Notes under the pieces: model-generated
Databases searched by the model: none
Seen by the model: the letters and a program-made list of their open reading frames with translations, nothing else
What the model was told of the DNA's origin: nothing
In this document: positions 18,172 through 26,114 of the stretch, piece after piece
Layout: the number at the start of each line of letters is the position of its first letter
Numbering within the stretch: the first letter of the stretch is position 1
Position numbers and translations under genes: made by a program
Source of the DNA: Desulfovibrio sp. JY
GTDB lineage: Bacteria; Desulfobacterota; Desulfovibrionia; Desulfovibrionales; Desulfovibrionaceae
Length of the DNA: 64,000 nt
Reading direction: 5' to 3'
Assembly (NCBI GenBank): GCA_021730285.1
Contig: CP082962.1
Coordinates: forward strand, 1,922,001 to 1,986,000

Positions 18172-19617
18172 TTACCGGCCGGGCGTGAAGTTTTGCAGCA
18201 TGGCCAGAAGCAGAAAGAGATAAATAGACCATTTGATGAAGATGACGGCCAGGGTCTGGGTATAGGCTCCCTGGTGGACTTTTTTGAGCCCGATGGCCTG
18301 CAGCACCATGTACCAGACGAGAATGACCGGGGAGAGGATCTGGCCGGCCACGGGCACGGCCGAAAGGACCGTGGGCGCGGCGCTGTAGCACAGCACGCGG
18401 AACGTCTCGTTAAAGCCTTTGTTGGCGCTGCGAAAAAGCCGCAAGAGCAGGTGGGTGAGCCAGGCGTCGAGATAGATGCCGAAGGTGATGGCCAGGGGCA
18501 CGAGCAAAAGCGCGATGAGAAATCCCAGGCCGGGCGTGGCGGCGGCGGCCCCCAGGGGATCGGCCTGGCCGGGATCGCCGATCCTGGCCCGCAGGCCCAT
18601 AATCGACCACAAAAAGTCGATGACGAGCAGGAACTCGCTGATAAGCAGGTTGAAGACCAGCGCCTTCCCCTTGGGCCGGCCCAAGGGCATGTCGCTGAAA
18701 AAATCCACGGGCGTGAAAAGGATTTTCTTGAGCGTGCGGAAAAGGCCCGGGAAGAACCCGTAGGCGTCCACCCGTTCCCAGGGAATGGGATCGGTGACGG
18801 TTTCCCGGGGAGGCGTGTTGGCGTCTTCCGGCGCGTCGTCCGCTTCGTCCTCCTCGTCCACTGGCGCTTCGGATTTGGCGGCGCGCTTGCGGGACGGCGA
18901 GGCATCCATGGCCTGGAGTCTGGCCCAGATGTCCCGGACGCCGTCGCCGGCCCGTTGGCCGTCGCTTGGGCCGTGGCGTTTTGGGGGAACCTCCGGGCTT
19001 TCGGTCGCGTCTTCCCTGGTTATCGCCATATCGTCCGGAGCGTCGCGCCGCGCTGCGCCGGGCGCTGCTTCGGCGCTGTCGCGCGGGGGCTCGGCCGGGG
19101 CGCTCTCGCCGGGGCGGTCGTCACCGGGCGCGGGAGATGCCGCGTCCGCTTCGACCTCGTCGTCGTGGCCGGACGTTGCCGCCGGTTCGGGCCTGCTGGC
19201 GGCGACTTCCTGCGCGACTTGGGACCATTGGTGATCGCGCGGGGGGGTGTGCGCCTGCTCGTCGGGCGCTTCTTCCGGGACGGCGTCCTCGGCCTTGGGC
19301 GCGGGAACCTTGGACCGGACGGAAGGCGGCGCGAGGTCTTCGGGCGCCTCGTCCTGGTGGGGGGATTCCCAATGGGTGACCGGCGGGGCGGCCGTTTCCG
19401 CCTGGGCGGCGGGTCCGGGCCGGCGCCAGGACGAGACGTCGCCATGGGACCGCAGGGGCTCGCGGTCGTGGGCCGCGGTCCGGGAATCGGAATCGTTATC
19501 CGTGCGGAATTTGAACCGATGGCGACATTTCGGACATGTGGCCATGGTCGAGGTCACGGGAATTTTCTTGTCGGGCAATTCCCGAAAGTAGCCGCATTGT
19601 GGGCAAGTGATGCGCAT
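18172..19617 (-). CDS. Zinc-ribbon protein with C-terminal Yip1-type membrane domain
   Basis: This is a 481-residue protein in three parts. The first 40 residues are an MJ0042-type zinc ribbon (CPQC at the start, then CPKCRHRFKF, four cysteines). The next 230 are acidic, Pro/Ala-rich and disordered. The last 190 are a Yip1-like domain with about five membrane helices (ALVFNLLISEFLLVIDFLWSI, GLGFLIALLLVPLAITFGIYL, VAGQILSPVILVWYMVLQ, AVIFIKWSIYLFLLLAML). This layout recurs in Deltaproteobacteria as zinc-ribbon plus Yip1/DUF proteins of unknown role. AAAGGGAT lies upstream of ATG 19617. The ribbon faces the cytoplasm; a membrane-scaffolding role is a guess. Confidence 0.83.
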   Translation of the reverse strand: MRITCPQCGYFRELPDKKIPVTSTMATCPKCRHRFKFRTDNDSDSRTAAHDREPLRSHGDVSSWRRPGPAAQAETAAPPVTHWESPHQDEAPEDLAPPSVRSKVPAPKAEDAVPEEAPDEQAHTPPRDHQWSQVAQEVAASRPEPAATSGHDDEVEADAASPAPGDDRPGESAPAEPPRDSAEAAPGAARRDAPDDMAITREDATESPEVPPKRHGPSDGQRAGDGVRDIWARLQAMDASPSRKRAAKSEAPVDEEDEADDAPEDANTPPRETVTDPIPWERVDAYGFFPGLFRTLKKILFTPVDFFSDMPLGRPKGKALVFNLLISEFLLVIDFLWSIMGLRARIGDPGQADPLGAAAATPGLGFLIALLLVPLAITFGIYLDAWLTHLLLRLFRSANKGFNETFRVLCYSAAPTVLSAVPVAGQILSPVILVWYMVLQAIGLKKVHQGAYTQTLAVIFIKWSIYLFLLLAMLQNFTPGR

Positions 19618-19738
19618 CGTATCCCTTTGTGAGGCACCCTGGCGTTGCCGCCTGGCGCGAGCCGACGCAAGGCAGTGTAGCCACTCCCCGGCGGCAAGGC
19701 AACTGCGCGGGGGTGGCGGGAGGCCGGCCTGGGGCTGG

Positions 19739-20956
19739 TTACCACAGGCCGGGCAGCAGCAAAACCCTGCCGTCGGTGGCGGGGGCGGCCAGGGCGGTGA
19801 AGAATTCCAGGGGCAGGGCCGGGTAGTCGCGGCTGAGGCGGTGGGCATGGCGTCCGGCGGCGGCGTCATAGGCCGCGAGCTTGGCCGTGACGGCCGCGTC
19901 GTCGGCAAGCAGGCGGTTTAAATGCAGCAACGGGGCGTCCAGGGCCAGGACGACGGGGCCGGCGAGCCCCTCCAGGCGTTCGTGGACCGGGCGGACGTAG
20001 CGGGGGCGCGAGGGCGGTTCTTTGGTGAAAAAGCGCAATTGCAGGTCCGGCCAGAGGCCATGCCCGGCTTTGACGTGGTCCGGGTCGGGATAGAGGGTGA
20101 GCCTCGGAAAGTAGGCTCCGGCCAGTCCGGGCATGGCGGCGAGCCGGGGAAGCGTTTCCCGAAAGCCCGGGCCGGGACGTTCGTCGGGGTCGAGGCTGAG
20201 GATGCGCCCGGGGGGACAGGCGGCAAGCAGCGCGTTTCGCTGGGCGGCGAAATCGCCTCCAAGGGGCCGGGCCAGATGGCGCACGGGCATGCCCAGCCGG
20301 GAGGCGGCGTCCCGGCCCGAGACGGGTACGGTCCGGGCGTCCCAGGCGATGACGGCCCGCTGGGCCAGCCCGGCGCAGGCAGCGAAAAAATCGGTCAGGG
20401 CCGGTTCGTCCGGTCGGGCCAGCACGGCCAGGGTCACGGGCGAGGGGGCGGCGGCGGTCGCCGGCAGCGGCACGGTCTCGGCGAGAACGCGCCGCAGCCA
20501 GACAAGCGCCTGGCGGACCTCCGGCGGGCAGGGCTCCGGATTGACGGTGACGAGCGTTTGCGGCCCGAGGCTTGCGGCCATGGCCGGCAGGCAGAAAAGG
20601 GCCTGGCGCGACGAGTCGGCCAAAAGCTGGCGGTTGCCGCCCGGGCGTACCCAGGCGAGCTTTCCCGCGTCGCGAAGCCTTGCGGCGGCAACGGTGTCCG
20701 GGGTGAGAACGGTCAGGGCTGTGGCCGGCGGCAAGGCGGCGGCCAGGGCGGCAGCCAGTTCGCCCGTGCCAAGGCCCAGCAGCAGCACATGCCGCCGCTG
20801 CCTGGCGGCGCGAAGGACACGCTCGACCCGCACGGCCGTGCGCCCGGGATCGGGGGACGGAGCGTCCGCGCCGGAGACAGGACCCGCCGCCTGGTCTCCG
20901 AGCCGCCAGGACAGGATTTCGCTCGTGAAAGTGAAAAAGGGATGCGCGTCGGCCAC
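19739..20956 (-). CDS. Glycosyltransferase with methyltransferase-like N-terminus
   Basis: This is a 405-residue protein next to the filament genes. The C-terminal half looks like a family 2 (GT-A) glycosyltransferase: RAVIAWDARTVPVSG, DFAAQRNALLAACPPGRILSLDPDERPGPGF, where LDPDE resembles the DxD metal site. The N-terminal half contains HVLLLGLGTGELAAALAAALP, a glycine-rich loop as in SAM or nucleotide-sugar Rossmann folds; whether it is a working methyltransferase is uncertain. GTG start at 20956 is favoured by GGAGG 5 nt upstream. Flagellin glycosylation is the natural inference from context, but the gene is separated from fliS by a terminator. Confidence 0.7.
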   Translation of the reverse strand: MADAHPFFTFTSEILSWRLGDQAAGPVSGADAPSPDPGRTAVRVERVLRAARQRRHVLLLGLGTGELAAALAAALPPATALTVLTPDTVAAARLRDAGKLAWVRPGGNRQLLADSSRQALFCLPAMAASLGPQTLVTVNPEPCPPEVRQALVWLRRVLAETVPLPATAAAPSPVTLAVLARPDEPALTDFFAACAGLAQRAVIAWDARTVPVSGRDAASRLGMPVRHLARPLGGDFAAQRNALLAACPPGRILSLDPDERPGPGFRETLPRLAAMPGLAGAYFPRLTLYPDPDHVKAGHGLWPDLQLRFFTKEPPSRPRYVRPVHERLEGLAGPVVLALDAPLLHLNRLLADDAAVTAKLAAYDAAAGRHAHRLSRDYPALPLEFFTALAAPATDGRVLLLPGLW

Positions 20957-21020
20957 CGAATCCTCCGTCCGGGGTGGTACCGTGGGAAGCGGCCGGAAGT
21001 CCATTCGGCGTCGGACAATG

Positions 21021-21052
21021 AAAAACGCCCGCACGACGGCCGTGGCGGGCGT
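21021..21052 (-). terminator. Terminator after fliS
   Basis: On the minus strand ACGCCCGC...GCGGGCGT form a stem ending in TTTTTC, 20 nt after the fliS stop and about 65 nt before the glycosyltransferase start. Confidence 0.85.
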
Positions 21053-21071
21053 GAGTGTTTTGGAAGAAGGG

Positions 21072-21782
21072 TTATCCCTGGGCGCGGCTGGCGGCGTAGG
21101 CGGCCATGACCCGGCGTACGGGCGCGCCGGCCGGCACGGCGACCGTCTCGAATTCCCGCTCCACGGGCGCGGCGGGAACATCCATGGCCGCCAGGGGCGT
21201 CACGGACGTGGCCGCGGGCGCGACCGGCCGGAGCGGGGTGCGGGGCGTGGCCTTGGGCGCCTGCCCGGGGACGTCGGCCTGTGCGGCCTTGGACGCGCCC
21301 TGACCGGCCTGGGCCAAGTACAGGGCCTGGGCGGCCGGCTTGCCGGGCTGGCCCGACATGGCCCCCGGCAGGATGGGGGCGGCGGAGCCGGCGCTTACCG
21401 GCACGCTCTTGGTGGTCACATGCTGGTTGGCTTCGTTGAAAGCTTCGCGCAGGCCGGTCAGGATGTTCACGACCTCGTCGATCTTGGTCACGTCCATCTT
21501 GAGGTTGGCGGCCAACAGCCGGGCGTTGCAGAAAAAATAAAGCTTTTGCAGCCGGTCGGCCAGATCGCCGCCCTTTTGGGCGTTGAGCGACCCTTGCAGC
21601 TCGGAGAGGATGTCCATGGCCTTGGAGATGAGGATGCCCTTCTGGGCGTAATTCTTCTCGGCGATCTTTTCCTTGGCCTGGCTTAAAAACTTGAGAGCCG
21701 CGTCAAAGAGCATGATGAGCAGGTCTCCCTGGGTGGTGGTGGCGACCTGGGTCTGGAAATATGATCTGGCGGCGGCTTGCAT
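21072..21782 (-). CDS. fliS: Flagellar export chaperone FliS with long C-terminal tail
   Basis: FliS binds the C-terminus of flagellin in the cytoplasm and prevents early polymerisation before export. Residues 1 to about 130 are the FliS four-helix bundle (AARSYFQTQVATTTQGDLLIMLFDAALKFL, LNAQKGGDLADRLQKLYFFCNARLLAANL). The protein totals 236 residues, nearly twice the usual 120 to 140. The extra 100 residues are Ala/Pro/Val-rich and low complexity. ATG 21782 was chosen (GGGAGAAAG upstream) over an in-frame ATG 21 nt earlier. A sigma-28-like box lies 24 nt upstream. The tail's function is unknown. Confidence 0.9.
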   Translation of the reverse strand: MQAAARSYFQTQVATTTQGDLLIMLFDAALKFLSQAKEKIAEKNYAQKGILISKAMDILSELQGSLNAQKGGDLADRLQKLYFFCNARLLAANLKMDVTKIDEVVNILTGLREAFNEANQHVTTKSVPVSAGSAAPILPGAMSGQPGKPAAQALYLAQAGQGASKAAQADVPGQAPKATPRTPLRPVAPAATSVTPLAAMDVPAAPVEREFETVAVPAGAPVRRVMAAYAASRAQG

Positions 21783-21805
21783 GCGCTTTCTCCCTGTTTT
21801 CACAC

Positions 21806-21832
21806 TTATCGGTGATGCCGGAGAAAACTGAA
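21806..21832 (-). promoter_or_regulatory. Putative sigma-28 (FliA) promoter of fliS
   Basis: On the minus strand ACCGATAA (21806-21813) matches the sigma-28 -10 consensus GCCGATAA at seven of eight positions. The -35 at the expected 15-nt spacing reads TTCA (21829-21832), a partial match to TAAA. The start codon is 24 nt downstream. Confidence 0.5.
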
Positions 21833-22022
21833 GGGTGCTGTCGTCGAAGAAACGCGGTTGGAGGATGTTTTAGATTTTAATTAATTGAAATACAAAGAGA
21901 AGAAAAATTTATCCCGGTGATGTACGCCAGCGCCGGCCTGAGGCCGCCTTGGCCGTTGCGGAAGTGGGGGCAATCGTCTCGTATGGTATCCGCCGTGGCG
22001 CGGCTCGACTTCCTTGCGGTTA

Positions 22023-23717
22023 TCAACTGGAGGAGGAGAGGTTTTTTATGGCCGAAGTGAGCTGGTTCTGCTGCTGGTTGTAGGTGGAGAGCAGGGAGTC
22101 CACCTTGGCGAAGCGCTTGCGCAGGTTGGAGGCGTAGGTGGCGATGCGGCGCTGCTCGAAGGAGATCTTGTTGTCGATCATGTGCGTGATGTCGTCGTAG
22201 TTATTGTCGAGGATGTGCAGGGGGCCGTCTTTGGCGTTGGTCAATTCGCCGAGCAGATCGACCAACTGGCCGGTCTTGCCCTGCTTGAGGCACGCGGTGG
22301 CGGTGTGGGTGCCCGGCGAGACGTCGATGGCCTTGAGCACCAGGCCGGCTTCGTCATAGCCGTGCTGGCCGGTGATCAGGTTGGAGTTGCTGGAGTAGAA
22401 CGCCGGATGGCCGTTGATCGTGGCGCCCGTGATCTTGCCGCTGGCGTCGGCGGTGTAGGACAGTTCGTAGGTGCCGCACTTGGTCGTGCCTTTGATGTAG
22501 GAGGCGATGGAAATTTCGGAACTGTTCACGCGGCCGGCGTAACTGGCGGCGAAGAGTTCGGCCGCCTTGGTGGCGTTGGATGCCAGGATGGCATTGAGGG
22601 TGGCGTTGCTGATGTAGAGCAGGCCTTCGTTTTTGGCGCCTTCGTTGGCGTTGGTGAAGATGCCGATCTGGGACAGCACGGAGTAGGTGTCGGCGTCGTA
22701 GTCGAACCCGACGCCCTTGCCGGCCACGGCGGTCTTGAGGTTGGTGTCGATGAGTTGCAGGCCGTAGTTGCCGGTCAGGATGGACGCCTTCGACGTCGTG
22801 GAGTCGTATTTGGTAAGGTCCTTCAACATGGACCGCACCGTGTTCATTTGTTCGACGAAGGTCTGGATGTTCTGTTTGACGGCGTTGGTGTCGGTGGACA
22901 CGGTCAGGTTGACGGTGCCCGTGCTTTTGAGGTTGAGGGTGATGCCGGGAATGAGGTCGGTGACGGTGTTGGTTTCCCGGGTAATGTAGCTGGTCGCGCC
23001 CGTGGGCCAGCCGTCGAGCTTGAGCAAGGCGCTGGCGTTGGAGGTGATGGTGTCGAAATCGGAGGCCTGGAAATAGGGCAGGGTGGTGCTGGAGTCGATG
23101 GTCAGCGTGGCGGAATCGCCGGTGTCCATGCCGCGCAGTTGGAGAAAGTAGCCGGTGCCGTCATAGACGACGCTGGCCTTGACGCCGGGGTTGTTGGCGT
23201 CGTTGTTGATGATGCTGGCGAGATCGTTCAGGGAGCAGTTGGTGCCGATGTTGTTGGAATAGGTGGTGCCCTTATAGGTATAGGCGAAGGTCTGGTCTGT
23301 GGGGTTTATGTTGATGATCTGCCTGGGATCGACGAATCCTGAATGGGTGACCATGGCCTTGGCCGTGGCCAGGCGGTTCACCTCGATGACGTGGGAGCCG
23401 TTGTCCGCGCCGGAACTGGTGGTGGCGGTGAGGACGTTGGAGTTGGTGGAACTGGCCACCTTGACCAGGAATTCGCCCTCGGTGTCCATGCCCTCGAGGG
23501 TGGTCTTGAGCGCGAGGAGCTTGGTGTTGAGTTCCAGGAAGGCGTCCTGCTTTTTGGTCCAGGACTGTTTCCAGGTTTGCAGCGTGGTGATGCGGCTCTG
23601 CTCGACCTGGACGAGCTTGGTGATCAGGGTGTCGAAGTCCGTGCCGTTGCCAAGCCCCGTGTAATTGATTTGGCCGGACTTGGTTACCGGTGTGTAGGCG
23701 CTGACCGTGCTGGACAT
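22023..23717 (-). CDS. fliD: Flagellar filament capping protein FliD
   Basis: FliD forms the cap at the filament tip under which flagellin subunits fold. The protein is 564 residues. The N-terminal FliD_N region (INYTGLGNGTDFDTLITKLVQVEQSRITTLQTWKQ) and C-terminal coiled region (NNYDDITHMIDNKISFEQRRIATYASNLRKRFAKVDSLLSTYNQQ) match the family. The middle, Thr/Ser/Gly-rich variable part is exposed. The upstream region has a near-consensus sigma-54 promoter at 23772-23787. It lies 119 nt beyond the end of fliC in the same orientation. Confidence 0.95.
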   Translation of the reverse strand: MSSTVSAYTPVTKSGQINYTGLGNGTDFDTLITKLVQVEQSRITTLQTWKQSWTKKQDAFLELNTKLLALKTTLEGMDTEGEFLVKVASSTNSNVLTATTSSGADNGSHVIEVNRLATAKAMVTHSGFVDPRQIININPTDQTFAYTYKGTTYSNNIGTNCSLNDLASIINNDANNPGVKASVVYDGTGYFLQLRGMDTGDSATLTIDSSTTLPYFQASDFDTITSNASALLKLDGWPTGATSYITRETNTVTDLIPGITLNLKSTGTVNLTVSTDTNAVKQNIQTFVEQMNTVRSMLKDLTKYDSTTSKASILTGNYGLQLIDTNLKTAVAGKGVGFDYDADTYSVLSQIGIFTNANEGAKNEGLLYISNATLNAILASNATKAAELFAASYAGRVNSSEISIASYIKGTTKCGTYELSYTADASGKITGATINGHPAFYSSNSNLITGQHGYDEAGLVLKAIDVSPGTHTATACLKQGKTGQLVDLLGELTNAKDGPLHILDNNYDDITHMIDNKISFEQRRIATYASNLRKRFAKVDSLLSTYNQQQNQLTSAIKNLSSSS

Positions 23718-23771
23718 TTCGCTACCCTGAAAAAAGAGTTGTTCCCATGCGGGGAATTCCGATCGGATCTA

Positions 23772-23787
23772 AGCAACTCTTATGCCA
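23772..23787 (-). promoter_or_regulatory. Putative sigma-54 promoter of fliD
   Basis: On the minus strand TGGCATAAGAGTTGCT fits the sigma-54 -24/-12 consensus (TGGCACG, 4 nt, TTGCW), with exact 10-nt spacing between the GG and GC dinucleotides and 13 of the conserved positions mostly kept. It is 55 nt upstream of the fliD start and just inside the fliC terminator. Confidence 0.75.
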
Positions 23788-23790
23788 AAG

Positions 23791-23822
23791 ACCGGTCGGG
23801 TCGCAGGCACGGCCCGACCGGT
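23791..23822 (-). terminator. Terminator after fliC
   Basis: ACCGGTCGGG and CCCGACCGGT form a perfect 10-bp stem with a 12-nt loop, 14 nt after the fliC stop, followed on the minus strand by CTTTGG. It separates the strongly expressed flagellin gene from fliD. Confidence 0.8.
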
Positions 23823-23836
23823 CATGAAACCGAAGC

Positions 23837-24730
23837 TTAACCCTGAATCAGGTTCAGGGCCATACGCGGCAGGGAGTTGGCCTGGGACAGCATGGCCACC
23901 GCCGACTGGGTCAGGATCTGCTTCTTCACGAACTGGGTCATTTCGGTCGCCACATCCACGTCGGAGATCTGGGATTCCGCGGCCTTCAAGTTCTCGCTCT
24001 GGACCTGCAGGTTGGAGATGGTGTTCTCCAGGCGGTTTTGCAGGGCGCCCAGGTTGGCGCGGATCTTGTCCTTGGACACGATGGCCGTCTGGATGGCGTC
24101 GAGGGCCTTCTGGGCCAGTTCCTGGGTGGAGATGCTGCGGCCGGAAGCGCCGGATGCGGCACCCAGACCCACGCCCAGGGCGGAAGCGGTGGAAGTGCCG
24201 ATCTGGACGTAGTAGTAGTCCTCGGCGCTCTGGTTGCCGGAACCGAAGTGCACCTTGAGCTTGCCGCTGGAATTGAGGGTCGATCCGCTGTGGGTGCTCG
24301 AGGACAGGTTGCCGTTCAAGAGATAAATGCCGTTGAAGTCCGTGGCGCTGGCGATTCGGGTGATTTCCGAGGCCATGGCCTGGTATTCGGAGTCGATGAT
24401 GAGGCGCTGATCCGAAGTGTAGGTACCGGTGGCCGCCTGTTCGGCCAGTTCCTTCATGCGGATGAGCTTTTCGTCCACGACCTGGAGCGCGCCGTCGGCG
24501 GTCTGGATCATGGAGATGGCGTCGTTGGCGTTTCGAACGCCCTGGTTGATGGCGGCGACATCCGAGCGCATGAGCTCGCGAATGGCCAGACCGGCGGCGT
24601 CGTCAGCGGCGGTGTTGATGCGCAGGCCCGATGACAGGCGCTGGGTCGAAGTGGCCAGGGAAGAGTAGGAGTTGGACAGGTTACGGGCGGCGTTGGCGGC
24701 CATTCCGTTGTAATTGATGGTCAGCGACAT
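23837..24730 (-). CDS. fliC: Flagellin
   Basis: This is the main subunit of the flagellar filament, exported through the flagellar secretion system. The protein is 297 residues, on the short side. The N-terminal domain (NLSNSYSSLATSTQRLSSGLRINTAADDAAGLAIRE) and C-terminal domain (ENLKAAESQISDVDVATEMTQFVKKQILTQSAVAMLSQAN) are typical D0/D1 sequences; the central domain is only about 80 residues, so the surface-exposed part is small. A strong AAGGAGG ribosome-binding site precedes ATG 24730. A sigma-28 promoter lies about 110 nt upstream, giving a structured leader. Confidence 0.97.
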   Translation of the reverse strand: MSLTINYNGMAANAARNLSNSYSSLATSTQRLSSGLRINTAADDAAGLAIRELMRSDVAAINQGVRNANDAISMIQTADGALQVVDEKLIRMKELAEQAATGTYTSDQRLIIDSEYQAMASEITRIASATDFNGIYLLNGNLSSSTHSGSTLNSSGKLKVHFGSGNQSAEDYYYVQIGTSTASALGVGLGAASGASGRSISTQELAQKALDAIQTAIVSKDKIRANLGALQNRLENTISNLQVQSENLKAAESQISDVDVATEMTQFVKKQILTQSAVAMLSQANSLPRMALNLIQG

Positions 24731-24781
24731 GGTTGTTTCCTCCTTGAAATGGATGCGGGCGTCCTTGCCCTTTGTGCTTGT

Positions 24782-24819
24782 CCGGTTGCGGCCGCGGGCC
24801 CTCGGCCGAGGACAACCGG
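24782..24819 (-). promoter_or_regulatory. Hairpin in the fliC 5' leader
   Basis: CCGGTTG and CAACCGG pair at the base of a stem whose inner part (CGGCC with GGCCG) is also complementary. It sits in the predicted roughly 100-nt fliC leader between the sigma-28 promoter and the ribosome-binding site. A role in mRNA stability or post-transcriptional control of flagellin is possible. Confidence 0.45.
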
Positions 24820-24838
24820 TAGCGTGTTTTCACCGTTC

Positions 24839-24866
24839 TTATCGACGCCGGAAAAACGATTCTTTA
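24839..24866 (-). promoter_or_regulatory. Putative sigma-28 (FliA) promoter of fliC
   Basis: On the minus strand TAAA (24863-24866), then 16 nt, then GTCGATAA (24839-24846) matches the sigma-28 consensus TAAA-N15-GCCGATAA at 11 of 12 positions with one extra spacer base. It lies about 109 nt from the flagellin start. Confidence 0.75.
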
Positions 24867-24885
24867 GCGTCCCGCCGGGCCGAAA

Positions 24886-24947
24886 TAAAAAAACCACGGC
24901 GGCCGCCGGCGACTTTTCGCGGGAAAGGGTGGGGCGTTTTCCGTGGT
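24886..24947 (-). terminator. Terminator upstream of the fliC promoter
   Basis: On the minus strand ACCACGG...CCGTGGT form a stem with a long, partly structured loop followed by TTTTTTTATTTC. It lies after the end of a short coding remnant (25025-25127) and before the fliC promoter, so it would insulate flagellin from upstream transcription. Confidence 0.6.
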
Positions 24948-25024
24948 CTGCGGCCGGACACGTCGGTTTCCCGACGCGGCCATCTTGGCCGGCAACGGCG
25001 CGAGGAAAGGCTAATCGCTTCGAT

Positions 25025-25127
25025 TTACAGTCGTTGTTCGAAGCTGGACCGGGCGTCGCGAAATTGACGCAGCAGTTCGCGGGTCGGGAGGGACTCGTGG
25101 AAGGCGCGCAGGGCTGGCGCTTTTGGA
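25025..25127 (-). pseudogene. Possible 3' remnant of a lost gene
   Basis: A short minus-strand frame reads ...ALRAFHESLPTRELLRQF...FEQRL then TAA. Its third codon positions are strongly GC-rich, as in real genes here, and a terminator follows 80 nt later. There is no start codon of its own; upstream the frame runs into the repeat at 25149-25311. It looks like the tail of a gene whose 5' part was replaced by the repeat. I cannot identify the parent protein. Confidence 0.3.
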
Positions 25128-25148
25128 GGGAAGAGCCGAGGGGAAGAG

Positions 25149-25311
25149 CCGGGGGAAAACCTTTCTTGCAGAAAGGTTCTTCCCCCGGACCCTCTTTCCA
25201 AAGACTCTTCGTTGTGGCTGGATGGTATCGTTGCTACTGTTGTCGTTATAAAGTTTAGGAAGGGGAGAGCGCGAGAGGGGAGAACCCTTTTCAAAGGGTT
25301 TCCCCTCTCGC
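25149..25311. repeat. Composite palindromic repeat, copy 1 (A then B)
   Basis: Type A hairpin at 25149-25188 (CCGGGGGAAAACCTTTC and its complement, loop TTGCA), spacer with CTTTCCAAAGACTCTTC and AAGTTTAGGAAGGGGAGA, then type B hairpin at 25270-25311 (GCGAGAGGGG arms around ACCCTTTTCAAAGGGT). It lies between the tsaB 3' end and the remnant upstream of fliC. The B hairpin is 27 nt from the tsaB stop and can act as its terminator. Confidence 0.85.
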
Positions 25312-25337
25312 ATTTTTCCTCTCCCTTCCATAAGCAT

Positions 25338-26114
25338 TCATTCCCTTGTCACCGCGTCGTGGAACATGGTCCGGGCCGTTTCCGGGGTAAGCCCCCGGAC
25401 GGCGGTCAGGGCGACCAGGTTTTCCTCGGCGTCACAGGGGCGCAGGTAGAGCGGTTCCACCTGGTCAGGGCCGTAGGTGGCCTGTCTGGCCGCCGCCAGC
25501 ACCGTGTCCGGGTCCGGCCGGTCGCCGTTCTCGGGGATGACGGCCATGGGCGCTGCCTCGAGCAGGGCGGCCCGGTAGCGGGCCGCGCCATCGCCGACCA
25601 GGGTGAGCGGCCCGACCGCCGCGCCCTCGGCCACGCGGGCCGCGGCGGTCTCGAGAAAAAGCGATTCGGGCGGCCCCATGGGGGCCAGATCGCCGTCGGC
25701 CAGGAAGGACTGGAGATAAACCTGCCCGCTTCGGGCATGGGTGATGACGATGACCGCGCCGGTGGCATGGCGCGCGGCCGAGGCGGCCAGAAGCGGCAGG
25801 TAGTCGAGGCCGGCCATGGGCGCGCCGGAGCCCATGGACAGGCCGAGGACCGTGGCCAGGGCCACCCGGATGCCGGTGAAGCTGCCCGGGCCGCGCACGC
25901 AGGCGATGCCGGCAAGCTCCGCCGGGGCAATCCCCGCCGCCGTCAGCATGTCGGCGATCATGGGGGCCAGGACCGCGGCCGAATGGCCCGTGCCCGTGTT
26001 TTCCCGGACCAGCACGTCCTGTCCTGGCAGGCCCAGCAGCACGGTCAGGCGCGGCGAGACGCCGCTTACGACCAGCAGCGGCCCTTCGGCCGGCAAGGGG
26101 CGCGCCTCAGCCAT
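25338..26114 (-). CDS. tsaB: tRNA threonylcarbamoyladenosine biosynthesis protein TsaB
   Basis: TsaB is the inactive-ATPase partner of TsaD needed for the universal t6A37 modification of ANN-decoding tRNAs. The protein is 258 residues. The RGPGSFTGIRVALATVLGLSM signature is clear. Its start overlaps the rseP end by 8 nt, so the two are translationally coupled. Residues 1 to 10 are more extended than usual. The call rests on family resemblance and on the known tendency of tsaB to sit in housekeeping operons. Confidence 0.9.
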   Translation of the reverse strand: MAEARPLPAEGPLLVVSGVSPRLTVLLGLPGQDVLVRENTGTGHSAAVLAPMIADMLTAAGIAPAELAGIACVRGPGSFTGIRVALATVLGLSMGSGAPMAGLDYLPLLAASAARHATGAVIVITHARSGQVYLQSFLADGDLAPMGPPESLFLETAAARVAEGAAVGPLTLVGDGAARYRAALLEAAPMAVIPENGDRPDPDTVLAAARQATYGPDQVEPLYLRPCDAEENLVALTAVRGLTPETARTMFHDAVTRE

